Assembly (NCBI GenBank): GCA_019828595.1
Contig: JAHQRK010000018.1
Span: forward strand, 1,302,001 to 1,366,000
Length of the DNA: 64,000 nucleotides
Origin: Aphanomyces cochlioides
Lineage: Eukaryota; Oomycota; Saprolegniomycetes; Saprolegniales; Verrucalvaceae
Direction of reading: 5' to 3'
The notes under the pieces were generated by a model. That model saw nothing but the letters and a program-made list of their open reading frames with translations. It made no database searches and was not told the origin of the DNA. The position numbers were made by a program, and so were the translations under genes. Below, piece by piece: positions 55,101 to 64,000 of this stretch; the first letter of the stretch is position 1; the number at the start of each line of letters is the position of its first letter.

Positions 55101-56110
55101 GTGCAGGCCCCCCTCCACAGCCTTCCGATCCCTGACGAACTCTGGTCGTCCGTCAGCATGGACTATATCTTCGGTCTCCCGCGTGACAAGCGCGGTAATA
55201 CTGGCATCTGGACTTGCGTCGACCGCGCGTCCAAGTTTTTGGTTGCCATCCCGGTCAAGGATACAATTACTGCCGCCCAGTCGGCTCAAGTATTTTTCGA
55301 CACCATCTACACTGTCGCTTTGGCCTCCCCAAATCGATTATCTCGGACCGTGATCCTCGTTTCACGTCCACATTTTGGACGGCCCTCTTTTCCTTGGTGG
55401 GCTCCAAATTGAATATGTCCACCTCTGACCATCCCGAGTCTGATGGTCAGACGGAACGCGCGAACCGCGTCATTGAAGACATCTTGCGTAGCTTCACGCA
55501 GTCTCGACAGGAGACCTGGTGCTCACTGCTTCCACACGTCGAGTTCGCTTACAACACGTCAGTGAATGCCTCCACCGGCTTCACTCCCTTCTTCCAACTT
55601 CCTCCGGCACCCGCGCCTGCCCTCCTCGATGGACAGCGCTTGCTTAAGTGGGGGAGGATTCCACTGGGCTGCTTCGAGCCATTCCCCTGACTGGGTGCCG
55701 ACAGGCACAGAGGACGTGCCTCCGGCGAGGACGATTTCCTCTGTCGAGAACTTTATTCGCACACGGGAGTCGGTCATCTCCCAAGTGCAAGACAACTTAG
55801 CTCTCGCACAAGCTCGACAAGCTCGCGAGTCCAACAAACGTGGACGAAAGAACACCAATGTATTTACCCTTCAAGATCAAGTCCTATTACATAGGTCGGC
55901 GGTACCGCAAGCCGCCCTTGGCAACGCTAAACTTCGCCGCCAATGGTATGGTCCATTTCCTATCACAAAGGTTGTGAGCGCAGTATCCTACCGCTTGCGA
56001 CTCCCAGACGAATGGCAGTGCCATGACGTCTTTTACGTCGGCAAACTGAAGCCGTACATACTTCGCACTACGCCTGACTTGAGCCCGAACGACTCGACGG
56101 CAGAGACTCG
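52188..56110 (+). pseudogene. Gypsy Pol: protease, RT, RNase H, integrase
   Basis: Protease VLIDCGASENYARRQ; RT with GGWRIVHAYNKLNAATIPAQ and the catalytic SYFDDIYSHS; a TAG at 54243 where Gln would fit (PDC-AAFDG); RNase H VVCDASVRGIGCCQM; integrase zinc finger HDTPSGGHLGREKTY...CPTCQQVK, core VSMDYIFGLP and, after a frameshift near 55318, [15 protein letters not shown] and [21 protein letters not shown] second frameshift near 55650 precedes the C-terminal part SVENFIRTRESV...RQWYGPFPITKVVSAVSYRL, ending near KLKPYI. No clear chromodomain follows, unlike the element at 16-22 kb. Confidence 0.88.
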
Positions 56111-57440
56111 CCACCACTTGAATGATCTGGCTGCGCAATCGGCTCTTGTACCTCGGGCGCTTGAGCAGCCGCCGCCGGCAGTGCGGCAACAAGAAGTGCA
56201 CGAATCGCGTGCACACCCTCCTCCAAGACTGAGAGTCGCTGGTTCACGGCGTGGTCAACACGCGCCGCGTTCGTCGGCTCGCCTTGCGGCTCGGGCACTT
56301 GCTCGGCGTGAAGATCCGGCTGTTGCGGTTGTTGAGACGGCGCTGCCGCGGGCTCGGGACCGGCCGCGTCGCGTTGCGGCATCTCGCGGACTTGAGATCG
56401 GTGACGCCGCGAAGGAGACCGAGAATTTGAACTTTGCCGTCTTGGAACCGGAACGGGAACGACGCGCTTGAGAATGCCGTCCACGAGAACGAGAACGAGA
56501 ACGACGCGCTTGGGAATGCCGTCCACGAGAGAGAGAACGCGAACGAGAGCGTCGGCCTGACGAGCGGCCACGCTGATGATGCGACGACTGGTGTCGATCG
56601 CGCAAGGGAGAGACCGATTGAGAATGACGCGCCTGAGAGCGGCGTCCAGAAGAATGGACTGGCGAGGCCGAACGCCGATGAGCACTACCCTGCGACGGAA
56701 AATCCGCAGGCTGCTCGTAGCCGTGGGATCGATCCCAACCACCGCCGGCTGCGACAAAGTCCTATAAGAGAAGTGAACGAAGAATCGAAACGAGATTAGC
56801 TCACCCCGTTGGCGCGCTGGGCGCGCCATCGCACAAGGTCGGCGACAACGGAATAATGGATGCGTGGACCACGAAGGCGCCAATTTGCAAAAGCCACGAT
56901 GTCCTGGAGCGTGTTGTAGAAGTTTCCAAGGATATGAGCTCGCTGGCGGCCTTCACGATAGGCAAGTTTCAAGACCCAAACACCAGCATACTCGACGGCG
57001 GTCTCGTCGATCATGGGGTTTACTGGAGCGCAAGTAGGGTGCGACTGACTTGGTTGAGTCGACGTCGGACCACGTCGGCCTTGGCTTGCCTCCTCATCAC
57101 GGCGCCGCAATGCTTCGCGGTAGTCTTCCACTGCACTTGGGACATCAACATCGAGCGGAAAGTGAAGAGCAAGTCCAAGGCAACCATGACCAGATCGGGG
57201 AATGGCAGCGTGTCGCTGATACCGCGCTTCAGTTGGTTCGCTAGACGAGCGACTTTCGAAGTCGGGACGCCGCGCAGGGTCCGGCAAGATCGGCGGTACA
57301 GGGAAGAACTCCGCCGCGGAAAATTCGTCTTGGTCCCGCCAAGATTTGAAGACCTCGTCGTCATGTTGGGCAAGGCGCGTCATACCAAGACGGAATGGCG
57401 GTGGTCTTGGAGTTTGAGCGTATTCGCGCGATGCGATCAT
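56068..57440 (-). CDS. Antisense spliced gene inside the Gypsy element, RS-repeat protein
   Basis: Opposite strand to gag-pol, between pol and the 3' LTR. Exon 1 (57440-56805, MIASREYAQTPRPPPFRLGM) has VEYAGVWVLKLAYREGRQRA and FYNTLQDIVAFANWRLRGPR. It ends at NG before a canonical intron GTGAGC...TTATAG (56804-56762, 43 nt). Exon 2 (from 56761) continues in phase as DFVAAGGGWDRSHGYEQPAD, then an RS-rich domain (GRRSQARHSQSVSPLRDRHQ, RSRSLSRGRHSQARRS) built on a 42-bp tandem repeat (56457-56540). That frame stops at 56255; a one-base change near 56440 would instead give a Gln/Pro tail and VNQRLSVLEEGVHAIRALLV, ending at 56068. About 380-440 residues. RS tails are typical of splicing or RNA-binding factors. 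Family unknown; a captured host gene or an element-specific antisense accessory gene are both possible. Confidence 0.6.
56457..56540. repeat. 42-bp tandem repeat encoding RS units on the minus strand
   Basis: GAACGACGCGCTTG at 56457 recurs at 56499, each followed by GAATGCCGTCCACGAGA with one difference. 42 bp equals 14 codons, so the repeat keeps the antisense RS frame. Confidence 0.8.
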
Positions 57441-57649
57441 TTGAGTGGTGCATGCCAACAGTCGAAGATGCAAAATGATCAATGCTGCGGTTGGACAAAC
57501 TGCCGGGACTACTGTCCCTTCCCAAGACGACGGGACGAGAAGAACCCCCAACGAGTGGCTCTTGTTGGGAGGAAGTGCGCATTTCAAACGGGGATTGAAA
57601 TGATTGGCAAAGCTTTCAAACCGTGGGTTTGATTGCAGGTGGGGGAAGG

Positions 57650-57850
57650 TGTAAGGGGACGTGACACCCTTACTACAAGAACCCTCAATACAAGGACAAG
57701 ATCTGGGATCTTGTCGTTTCGCCACGACAGCGATGAAAGATCGCGTGGTAGTTTCGAAACCACTTAGATGTTAAGCGATAACTCTAATGTCACTCTTAAA
57801 TTTGCGAGTATCGGGCTTGTCTCTACTTCCTCTGCACAAGCCCCGTTACA
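57650..57850 (+). repeat. 3' LTR of Gypsy element
   Basis: 201 bp, one substitution and one 1-bp deletion relative to the 5' LTR; followed by target duplication AGTTT. Confidence 0.95.
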
Positions 57851-57994
57851 AGTTTAGTAGAGGCCATTAGGGTGGAGGAAATCGGCACTTTGGCATTTAC
57901 ACTTGCACGTGTTTACACGTGCTTACACGTGTGTGCAAAGCAATGCATTTGATGCTTCTTCTCAATGATGGTTTACTTTTTGCACGTATTCATG

Positions 57995-58151
57995 TTACAA
58001 TGGTGGGCAATATCTAATTTTGACCAATCAGATGCCTACACGATTCTCTTGCCCATACTCTGAATCGACTGGCTCTGGAGGCAATGTTCAGGACCGCAGA
58101 TTAACGAGAATACGCTTGAATTTACTCTCCTGTGTTTAAAGCTTTCTGTAA
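57995..58151 (+). repeat. 5' LTR of Copia element
   Basis: 157 bp, TTACAATGG...CTTTCTGTAA. Confidence 0.93.
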
Positions 58152-58176
58152 GGTTAACAGCCGTACACCCTGAAGC

Positions 58177-59202
58177 ATGTCACTACCACCGTCCTCCCCC
58201 GCCATGTCCGAACTTGAACAAGCCGGAGCCATGGAAATAATGTCAACTGAACTTGGAGAACTCAAGAGGCTCCTGGATCAACAGAAGAAAGACATTGAAC
58301 TGATGCGAGCCCAATTGGGCGCAGCGAAATCCGCCTCAACAACAACGGAAGCTGAAGCGAAGGATCTGTTGCGCAAAGTCAGATTCGATGGAAAGAACTT
58401 CTCTACCTTCAAAGCCAAGTTCCAAGGCGTCTGCCAGCTTCGACACATCTGGGGGATAATCTGTGGAAGCGACACCTTGGATGAGAATGCTACGCAACAA
58501 CAAGTGGCTGAGTTCTCAGACAATGCGAATCTCGCGAGATCCTACCTCCAAACCTCCCTCTCGGACGAAGTCTTCGATATGATCCGCGAAGACAAGACTC
58601 CTGCAGAAATGTGGCAAACTCTAATCGACAATTATGAGAAGAAAGAATGGTCAAATACCATTTATGTGCTTCGTCGCTTGTGTGAACTGAAATACGATCC
58701 AAAGATGGATATGTTGAAGCACATTACGAAGACCCGCGCGATCATCCGAGACCTAAACGACATGGGAAAGAAGATCAGCGAAAGCGAGAAGGTTGAATGG
58801 ATCATGGTTACCCTTCCAAACGACGGTCCCGACAACTTCAACGCCTTCATCAATCATCTGAAGCCGACACCAGTGCAAGAAATCAGCCTAAAGACACTCA
58901 TCAGTGCCCTCCTGAATGAAGAAGAGAAGCGCAAGGAGCGTAAGCGCACTCGACCGTACCATCAAAACCGGGACCGCGACTTCAAGAAGCCAAAAGCGAC
59001 TAGCAACTTAACTAACATCACTCAGGAGATTAATGCGTTGAAGACCAGATTGAATATCATGAGCAACGTCGACCACACTGAAGGAAAATGGTGCTTCATC
59101 TGCCGGAAGAAGGATGATCACGTTGCACAAGACCATCGCTTGGCTAACATCACTCATGAGATTAATGCGTTGAAGACCAGATTGAATACCATGAGCAACG
59201 TT
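58177..59202 (+). pseudogene. Copia Gag, ending at the inversion junction
   Basis: Starts MSLPPSSPAMSELEQAGAME with a coiled coil (residues about 10-65), then the UBN2-type Gag region: VRFDGKNFSTFKAKFQGVCQ, SDEVFDMIREDKTPAEMWQT, RRLCELKYDPKMDMLKHI, MGKKISESEKVEWIMVTLPN. The zinc knuckle CFICRKKDDHVAQDH has lost its last Cys. Right after it a 61-bp segment of gag (59010-59070) is repeated (59142-59202), giving NITHEINALKTRLNTMSNV a second time, and the reading then crosses into the inverted segment. Confidence 0.85.
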
Positions 59203-61657
59203 CTCATCCCAAGTAGGAATGCGAGCTCGCCTTTGTCGGTCATCTCAAACGTGTGCGTCAGGTGTTACCGAACAGCAAGCAGAGTCTTCTTGCAACTTGT
59301 CGCGATGACGATGTCGTCGACGTACACAGCAAGGTAAGTGATCTTCCTGCTTTCTGAGTTCACCATTACGTAGATGCATTGTTCTTTGTGGCATCGCTTG
59401 AAGCCCATTGCCTGAAGGCAGTTGTTGAGTTTCTTGTTCCACTGACGCGGCGCTTGTTTAAGCCCGTATATGGACTTGTTGAGCTTGCACACCAGGTTGG
59501 TCTTCCCCTCGACTTGCTATCTCTCAGGCTGGTCCATGTAGATGTCTTCGTCAAGATCGCCGTTCAGAAACGCTGTTTTGACGTCAAGCTGCGCTGTCTC
59601 TAAGTCAAGAGTAGCGACCAGCGCACACAACAGTCGGAGAGAGTCAAGGCGAAGTACAGGTGCGTACTATCCGTAAAGTCAACCCCGGCAATTTGAAGAT
59701 ACCCTTTAGGCAGAGACGTGCTTTGAAGCGCTCAAGAGATCCGTCGGCGTGGTACTTCGCTTTCCAAACCCACTTGCACTTCAGCGCTTTGCGGCCCGCC
59801 GGGAGAGGTACGAGTTCCCACACGTTGTTGGCTAGCATGGCTTGATATTCAGCGTTAGTTGCTTCGATCCATTCGCTGCGATAGGCGCTTTTGTCGACAT
59901 CCTTGAAGGTTTGTGGTTCAACAAACTTGGTGGTCACATTGTTGACTTCATAGATCTTTGGCTTTTTGATGGTGCGGGTGGACTTCCGAGTCGCTACTCG
60001 CTTTCTGTCCTCGAGACTGGTTTCGGCAGCTTCGGCTGCGCTCCTTGGGTGTTGGTTCCTCGTCTTCGTTTCCTCGGGTATTTGTTCCTCGTCTTCGTTG
60101 ATGTTGAATCTAGCATTGTAGAGCTCGTCGTCCATGGCGAGTCTGCCTGTGGAGTCATGAGATCGGATGATGAGGCGACCTGCTTTGAAGTCTTGGTCAA
60201 GAAACATGTTGGAGTTTCGAAGCTTGGTTTCATCAAACTTCACTGAGCGAGAAGTTTGAATGGTACGCTTCTTCGGGTTGTAGAGGAGGTAACCAAGTCT
60301 GTCCTTTGCGAAGCCGATGAACACGCATGGTACCGCTGGGTTGGCCAACTTGGACGCGCGCTCGGCCTTTGGCACATACATGTAAGCAAGGCACCCGAAT
60401 GTTTTCAGCATATGCAGTCTGCTAGGCTTTGCAAACAAGACTTCGTATGGCGTCCTTTGGTTCAAGAGCTCTTGTGGCGTGTTGTTGTACACATGCACAA
60501 CGTGATCAAGTGCATACCCCCACAGCTGTGCTGGTAGCCCACTCATTGTCATGTATACTCTGACTTTGTTGAATAGGTATTCGTTGGTCTTCTCAGCCAA
60601 GTGGTTTTCTTCAGGTGTGTGTGCATTTGTGAACTTCTGCTTGATCCCTCTGGCTATGCATGCCGCTCGAAAGCTGCGCTTGTGTACTCGCCGCCGCCGT
60701 CTGAGTATATATCGCTGATCCGTGAGTCGCGTCGTTGATTGTCCAGTTCTGACGTCAGTTCATCTAGGTGGAGAATGGTCTCATCCTTGGACTTGAGCAG
60801 ACGAGGGAAGATGAACCTCGACGTATGGTCAGTGAAAACGCTCGTGTATTGTTGCCCATGAATTGTCTTAGGTGTGATGGGTCCGCACAAGTCTGCGCTC
60901 AGACTTTCAAGAGGCAGGGGAAGTGGTTTTGGTTTCTGTACGACATTCGTTTCGCTTGGCCTTGCAGGCAACCATCACACTTGCGTTCAGAGGTAGTCAA
61001 GTCTTCTTTCTTGTCGATAATTGGTTTGATAATCTTCTCGACTTGATCATAACTTGCATGATTGAGCTTGTTGTGCCAGCGAATCAACTTGTCGTCCGTC
61101 TTGACTGCGTTGACTTGGCTTGATGGTCTCTGTTGAAGAACATACATGTCGTCAAAAAGCTTGAAGACAAGAACCCGCGGTTGGTCGTTTCGTTGGTAAA
61201 TGGCTTCGTTTAAGTCTTGCTTCACAAGTCGGTATCCCATCTTTAGCAACTGAATGTGCGATATCAAGTTTTTGTAGATGCTTGGCTCGAAGGCCACGTT
61301 GTCAAGTGTGAGCATATTGCTCTTCTTTCCGTTTGAGAGTTTAATGTGCGCGGTGCCGCTGCATCCATGCATTTGCTCGCAGTTGGGTAGGATCAAGTTG
61401 GCATTCCCGTGACACTCTTTGACGTAGTGACGCATCCCGGTGACATGCCCGGTGGCGCAGTTGTCAAGTGTCCAGTGAGTTTCTTGTCCATTCGATGTGC
61501 CTTCACTGATGGCATTGATCTTGTAGTTTGGTTCATCGTCGTCAAATCCCGATGGCGCTTTCTTGGGGAAGGCTTTCTTAAAGGCGACCTTGGTGGTACC
61601 AACTTTCTTTGGTCTCGCCCCCATACCCCTCTTCTCGTGGTAGTTTGGATCGAAATC
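59203..61657 (-). pseudogene. Copia protease, integrase and RT in inverted orientation
   Basis: Read from 61657 downward: FDPNYHEKRGMGARPKKVGT, protease THWTLDNCATGHVTGM, pre-integrase RWHNKLNHASYDQVEKI and CDGCLQGQAKR, integrase LSADLCGPITPKTIHGQQYT and IYSDGGGEYTSAAFE, AEKTNEYLFNKVRVYMTMSG, then RT EWIEATNAEYQAMLANNVWE, LNKSIYGLKQAPRQWNKKL and YLAVYVDDIVIAT, ending MTDKGELAFLLGMR at the junction. Frameshifts near 60930, 60650, 59650 and 59260. The order inside is normal, so it is one inverted block, not a shuffle. Confidence 0.88.
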
Positions 61658-62454
61658 TACCAGCAGACACGGAAGTGAGCGACAAGCACGACAATCTGCC
61701 ATACCGGAGTCTGACGGGGGCACTGCAGTATCTTGTCAGCGCCAACAGGCCAGACATAGCCTTCGCCGTGCGTTTCCTGTCGTCTCACAACGATGACTAC
61801 AATGCAAGTCATTGGAAAATGCAAAGCGCGTCTTGAAATACCTCAAAGGAACCAGAGAGCTGGGTATCATGTACAATGGGCGAGCAAGCGCGAAACCCAA
61901 AGTGTACAGCGACGCCGATTTTGCGAATGACAAACATGACAGCAAGTCTATCACTGGGTCAATCATTATCATGGCTGAAGGTGCAATCACGTACATGTCA
62001 AGAAAGCAGAGTCTCGTCGGCCAAAGCACCACCGAAGTAGAGTTCATTGCGGCGTAACCTGATCTGGTTGCATGAGCTCCTTCAAGAAATGAAAGTCAAG
62101 ATCAACTTACCGATCGACATGTTCGTTGACAACCAAAGTGCCATCCAAGTCGCAAAAGCAACAGCGACTCACAGCCGCACGAAACATATTCGACTGCGTT
62201 TCCACTTCTTGAGGGATCTTGTCGAAGAAAGCATGGTGAACCTACAATACATAGGCACGAAAGATCAGATCGCTGACATCTTCACGAAAGTTCAAACCCG
62301 TGAAGTCTTCGAAATGCACCGACACGTCTTGGCATGCGCTAAACCACGGAACATGCTTAGAAGCAACGAAAGTTCACTAAGCAAAGTAATGAATATCATC
62401 CGTCAAACAAGCGTGTACCTTATGTGGGCGCAAGATAAATCGAAAAAGAAATGA
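61658..62454 (+). pseudogene. Copia RT end and RNase H
   Basis: Resumes on the plus strand with LPADTEVSDKHDNLPYRSLT, ALQYLVSANRPDIAFAVRFL, then (one base shifted) NAKRVLKYLKGTRELGIMYN, YSDADFANDKHDSKSITGSI, SLVGQSTTEVEFIAA and, shifted again, FVDNQSAIQVAKATATHSRT, HIRLRFHFLRDLVEE and GTKDQIADIFTKVQTREVFE. These are the conserved RNase H blocks of Copia elements. Confidence 0.85.
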
Positions 62455-62537
62455 CAGCCAAAATGGTGCTGAATCAAAATGCCAAACGGCGGACGCTGGG
62501 GCGCTGAACTCACCTCCAAACTGCCACTCAGGGGAAG

Positions 62538-62694
62538 TTACAGTGGTGGGCAATATCTAATTTTGACCAATCAGATGCCTACACGATTTTCTTGCCCATA
62601 CTCTGAATAGACTGGCTCTGGAGGCAATGTTCAGGACCGCAGATTAACGAGAATACACTTGAATTTACTCTCTTGTGTTTAAAGCTTTCTGTAA
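62538..62694 (+). repeat. 3' LTR of Copia element
   Basis: 157 bp; preceded by the purine tract AGGGGAAG and followed by target duplication TCATG. Confidence 0.93.
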
Positions 62695-62913
62695 TCATGT
62701 AGTTGTTGGTCGCTTATATAAACATGGTTAATGTGTGGCTCTCCGGATTGCAACATTCACATGTGCATTAACACGTGCTAACGTTAACACGTGCGTGTAA
62801 ATGCGAAAGTGCCGATTTCCTCCACCCGACGGAGGCCATCATGGTGAAAATTGAAGTGTTGATGCCAAATGTCACGAGATTGCACTTTTGATTGGCGCTT
62901 TTGGTGATGACTA

Positions 62914-64000
62914 CTGTAAAATCTCTAATAATGGCCTCCTCTCCAATTGTGGCCTCCCCATGTTCCACTTCACCCTATTTCAATATCTTTAAATTTCGAT
63001 CAAAATGAGTAAGCATTCATTTATGGAGTGTCTACTCATCAACAACAAGAAGGTCGTCGAATTCGTCGATCAAGTCGTCGAAGTCACCTGTGGGATCGAC
63101 AATACTGCCCAAAGCTGAAATAAACTGCTCGCCATAGGCAGGATGGCTCGAAAGCAACAATTCCTTGTCGTTCCTAGCACGCATTTGGTAAAACTTCTCT
63201 TGATAACAGCAGAAGTCACTTTCGACCAGGCTTCAGCGACCCAAGGACCAAACACATCTGACGATGGTGCCTTGATGCGCTCCCCGCGAGTATATTCAAA
63301 GGGTCCACAACGCTTCCAGTTGTCAATTTGATGAGCAAGCGCAGTTTTCAATGGCTTGAACCAACTCACATCTGCAGGTTGGAGGAATGGAGTCATTCCC
63401 CCTGCGACCACAACAAAGAGAATATCCTGCTGATGCAGGAACAACTTTACCTCACGACTGATATGACACTTTGCACTGTCAAAGACAAGCAAAAGAGGGC
63501 GAGGGTGGAAAGCAAAGTTGAACGATATGAAATCCACAAAAGAACGCGAGTTCATCCAAGCATTTTGAACATAGCAATGGATCAAATTGTGCTTGGTGTG
63601 ACAACCATGGGGAGTTTCACTTGTTGGTTTCAAAAGGAGACATGGCTTCAGCTTTCTTCCTGTAGCACTTGCAGTAAATACAGCAGTTATACGGGACTTC
63701 TCAAAACCAAATGACTTGATAGGAACATCTCGTGCGCCGCGAATGTCAATTGTGCTTTGGTTGTCATGGTCCATGAAGACCGCACTCTCATCAATGTTGT
63801 AGATATTGTCCAGAGGAACTTGGTTCTCACGAACAACGCGACGTACTTGCTGAATGAACGCAACACCACGATTCACAATTTCTTCAGAGGAGAGAATAGG
63901 CTTGCGCGTTCCTTTTCTCAATACAAGGTCGTGGCGTCGCAAGAACTTCTCAAGCCATCCATCCGAGCAAACAAGTGGCACGTCAAGCTCATCTGCGAGC
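62914..64000 (-). mobile_element. Tigger/pogo-type transposon, left end, runs off the window
   Basis: A TA at 62912-62913 is followed by CTGTAAAATCTCTAATAATG and two copies of a GGCCTCC motif, resembling Tigger terminal repeats. The transposase on the minus strand is still open at the window edge. Confidence 0.65.
63032..64000 (-). pseudogene. Tigger/pogo-like transposase (DDE_1), partial
   Basis: Enters from the window edge with LADELDVPLVCSDGWLEKFL, the second CENP-B-type DNA-binding helix region (RRHDLVLRKGTRKPILS). Catalytic motifs: YNIDESAVFMDHD, LLLVFDSAKCHISREVKLFL and PFLQPADVSWFKPLKTALAH, i.e. an intact DDD triad. Near 63170 the phase changes: VIKRSFTKC is in one frame and RNDKELLLSSHPAYGEQFIS, with the acidic end DFDDLIDEFDDLLVVDE, in the next. 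That single indel is the only break visible, so the copy is young or the indel is a sequencing error. Incomplete at its N-terminus because of the window. Confidence 0.85.

Larger units (their letters stand above)
50709..57850 (+). mobile_element. Full-length Gypsy LTR retrotransposon with antisense gene
   Basis: 5' LTR 50709-50910 and 3' LTR 57650-57850, both TGTAAGGGG...CCCGTTACA, differ at only two positions in about 202 bp. The 5-bp target duplication AGTTT lies at 50704-50708 and 57851-57855. Primer-binding region after the 5' LTR contains TGGTAGCACT; a G-rich polypurine tract (GGTGGGGGAAGG) precedes the 3' LTR. Order: gag, pol (+), then an antisense spliced gene (56068-57440, -). Confidence 0.95.
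57995..62694 (+). mobile_element. Copia LTR retrotransposon with inverted internal segment
   Basis: LTRs of 157 bp at 57995-58151 and 62538-62694, bounded by TTACA and TGTAA, differing at five positions. 5-bp target duplication TCATG at 57990-57994 and 62695-62699. gag and RNase H read on the plus strand, but protease, integrase and RT between about 59203 and 61657 read on the minus strand. Confidence 0.93.
57870..62827. mobile_element. MITE of about 253 bp, split by the Copia insertion
   Basis: The left part (57870-57994) and right part (62700-62827) are inverted repeats of each other: GGGTGGAGGAAATCGGCACT... at the left equals the reverse complement of the right end, with continuing similarity through GCATTTACAC and CACGTGT. 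The Copia element with its duplication TCATG sits in the middle. The flanks share GAGGCCAT(T/C)A, possibly a target duplication. Confidence 0.75.

Noticed and set aside
57995..62694. Two independent Copia elements in opposite orientation
   Set aside because: There is only one LTR pair with one matching target duplication, and the gag, inverted and RNase H parts complement each other without overlap of domains.

Overview
The window looks like nuclear DNA of an oomycete, most likely Saprolegniales (Aphanomyces/Achlya type). Support: compact genes with very short GT-AG introns (39-53 nt wherever I could place both ends), Myb proteins of the SHAQKYF type, the oomycete-style ankyrin repeats with W-A-A-x-x-G-H-L-D, and a very heavy load of oomycete-type transposons (chromovirus and other Gypsy, Copia, PiggyBac, PIF/Harbinger, pogo/Tigger, Tc1/mariner, MITEs, a tRNA-derived SINE). 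The lineage is inferred from gene style, not from a marker gene.

Layout. 1-12.3 kb is a host-gene block: a mitochondrial enoyl-CoA hydratase (1664-2631, -) with a broken second copy beside it, an internally deleted pogo element (3972-5263), OHCU decarboxylase of the uric-acid pathway (5783-6376, +), a long multi-exon coiled-coil gene (6416-9229, -) and two small SHAQKYF-type Myb genes (-). 12.3-34.1 kb is mostly dead mobile DNA: a Tc1 element and a related MITE, a chromodomain Gypsy element (16044-21943, -), pogo and Harbinger fossils, a PiggyBac-derived gene with a zinc finger and AT-hooks (28324-31286, +), a SINE inserted in an older tRNA-like sequence (31393-31786), and one RG-rich/repeat protein gene. 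34.2-50.4 kb is again host genes: a third Myb gene, an HSPA13-like Hsp70, a signal-peptide-peptidase-like protease, a two-domain saposin-like membrane protein, two ankyrin paralogues and a PX-domain protein, with two TA-flanked MITEs between them. 50.7-64 kb is a nested retroelement stack: a full-length Gypsy element with a 5-bp target duplication, then a MITE that carries a full-length Copia element (also with a 5-bp duplication), then the start of a Tigger-like DNA transposon running off the end.

Most notable: (1) between pol and the 3' LTR of the Gypsy element at 50709-57850 there is an antisense gene with a canonical 43-nt intron, encoding a protein with an RS-repeat tail; (2) in the Copia element the whole protease-integrase-RT part (about 59203-61657) is inverted relative to gag and RNase H; (3) most transposase and pol stop codons seen here fit single C-to-T changes at Gln/Arg codons; (4) the SINE has a 20-bp target duplication and sits inside another tRNA-like sequence.

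How genes may work together: HSPA13-like chaperone, SPP-like intramembrane protease and saposin-like protein are neighbours, all predicted for the secretory/endomembrane system; that they act together is only an inference from position. Exon borders were placed by eye from reading frame and splice consensus, and every gene call is from motif recognition without database search.
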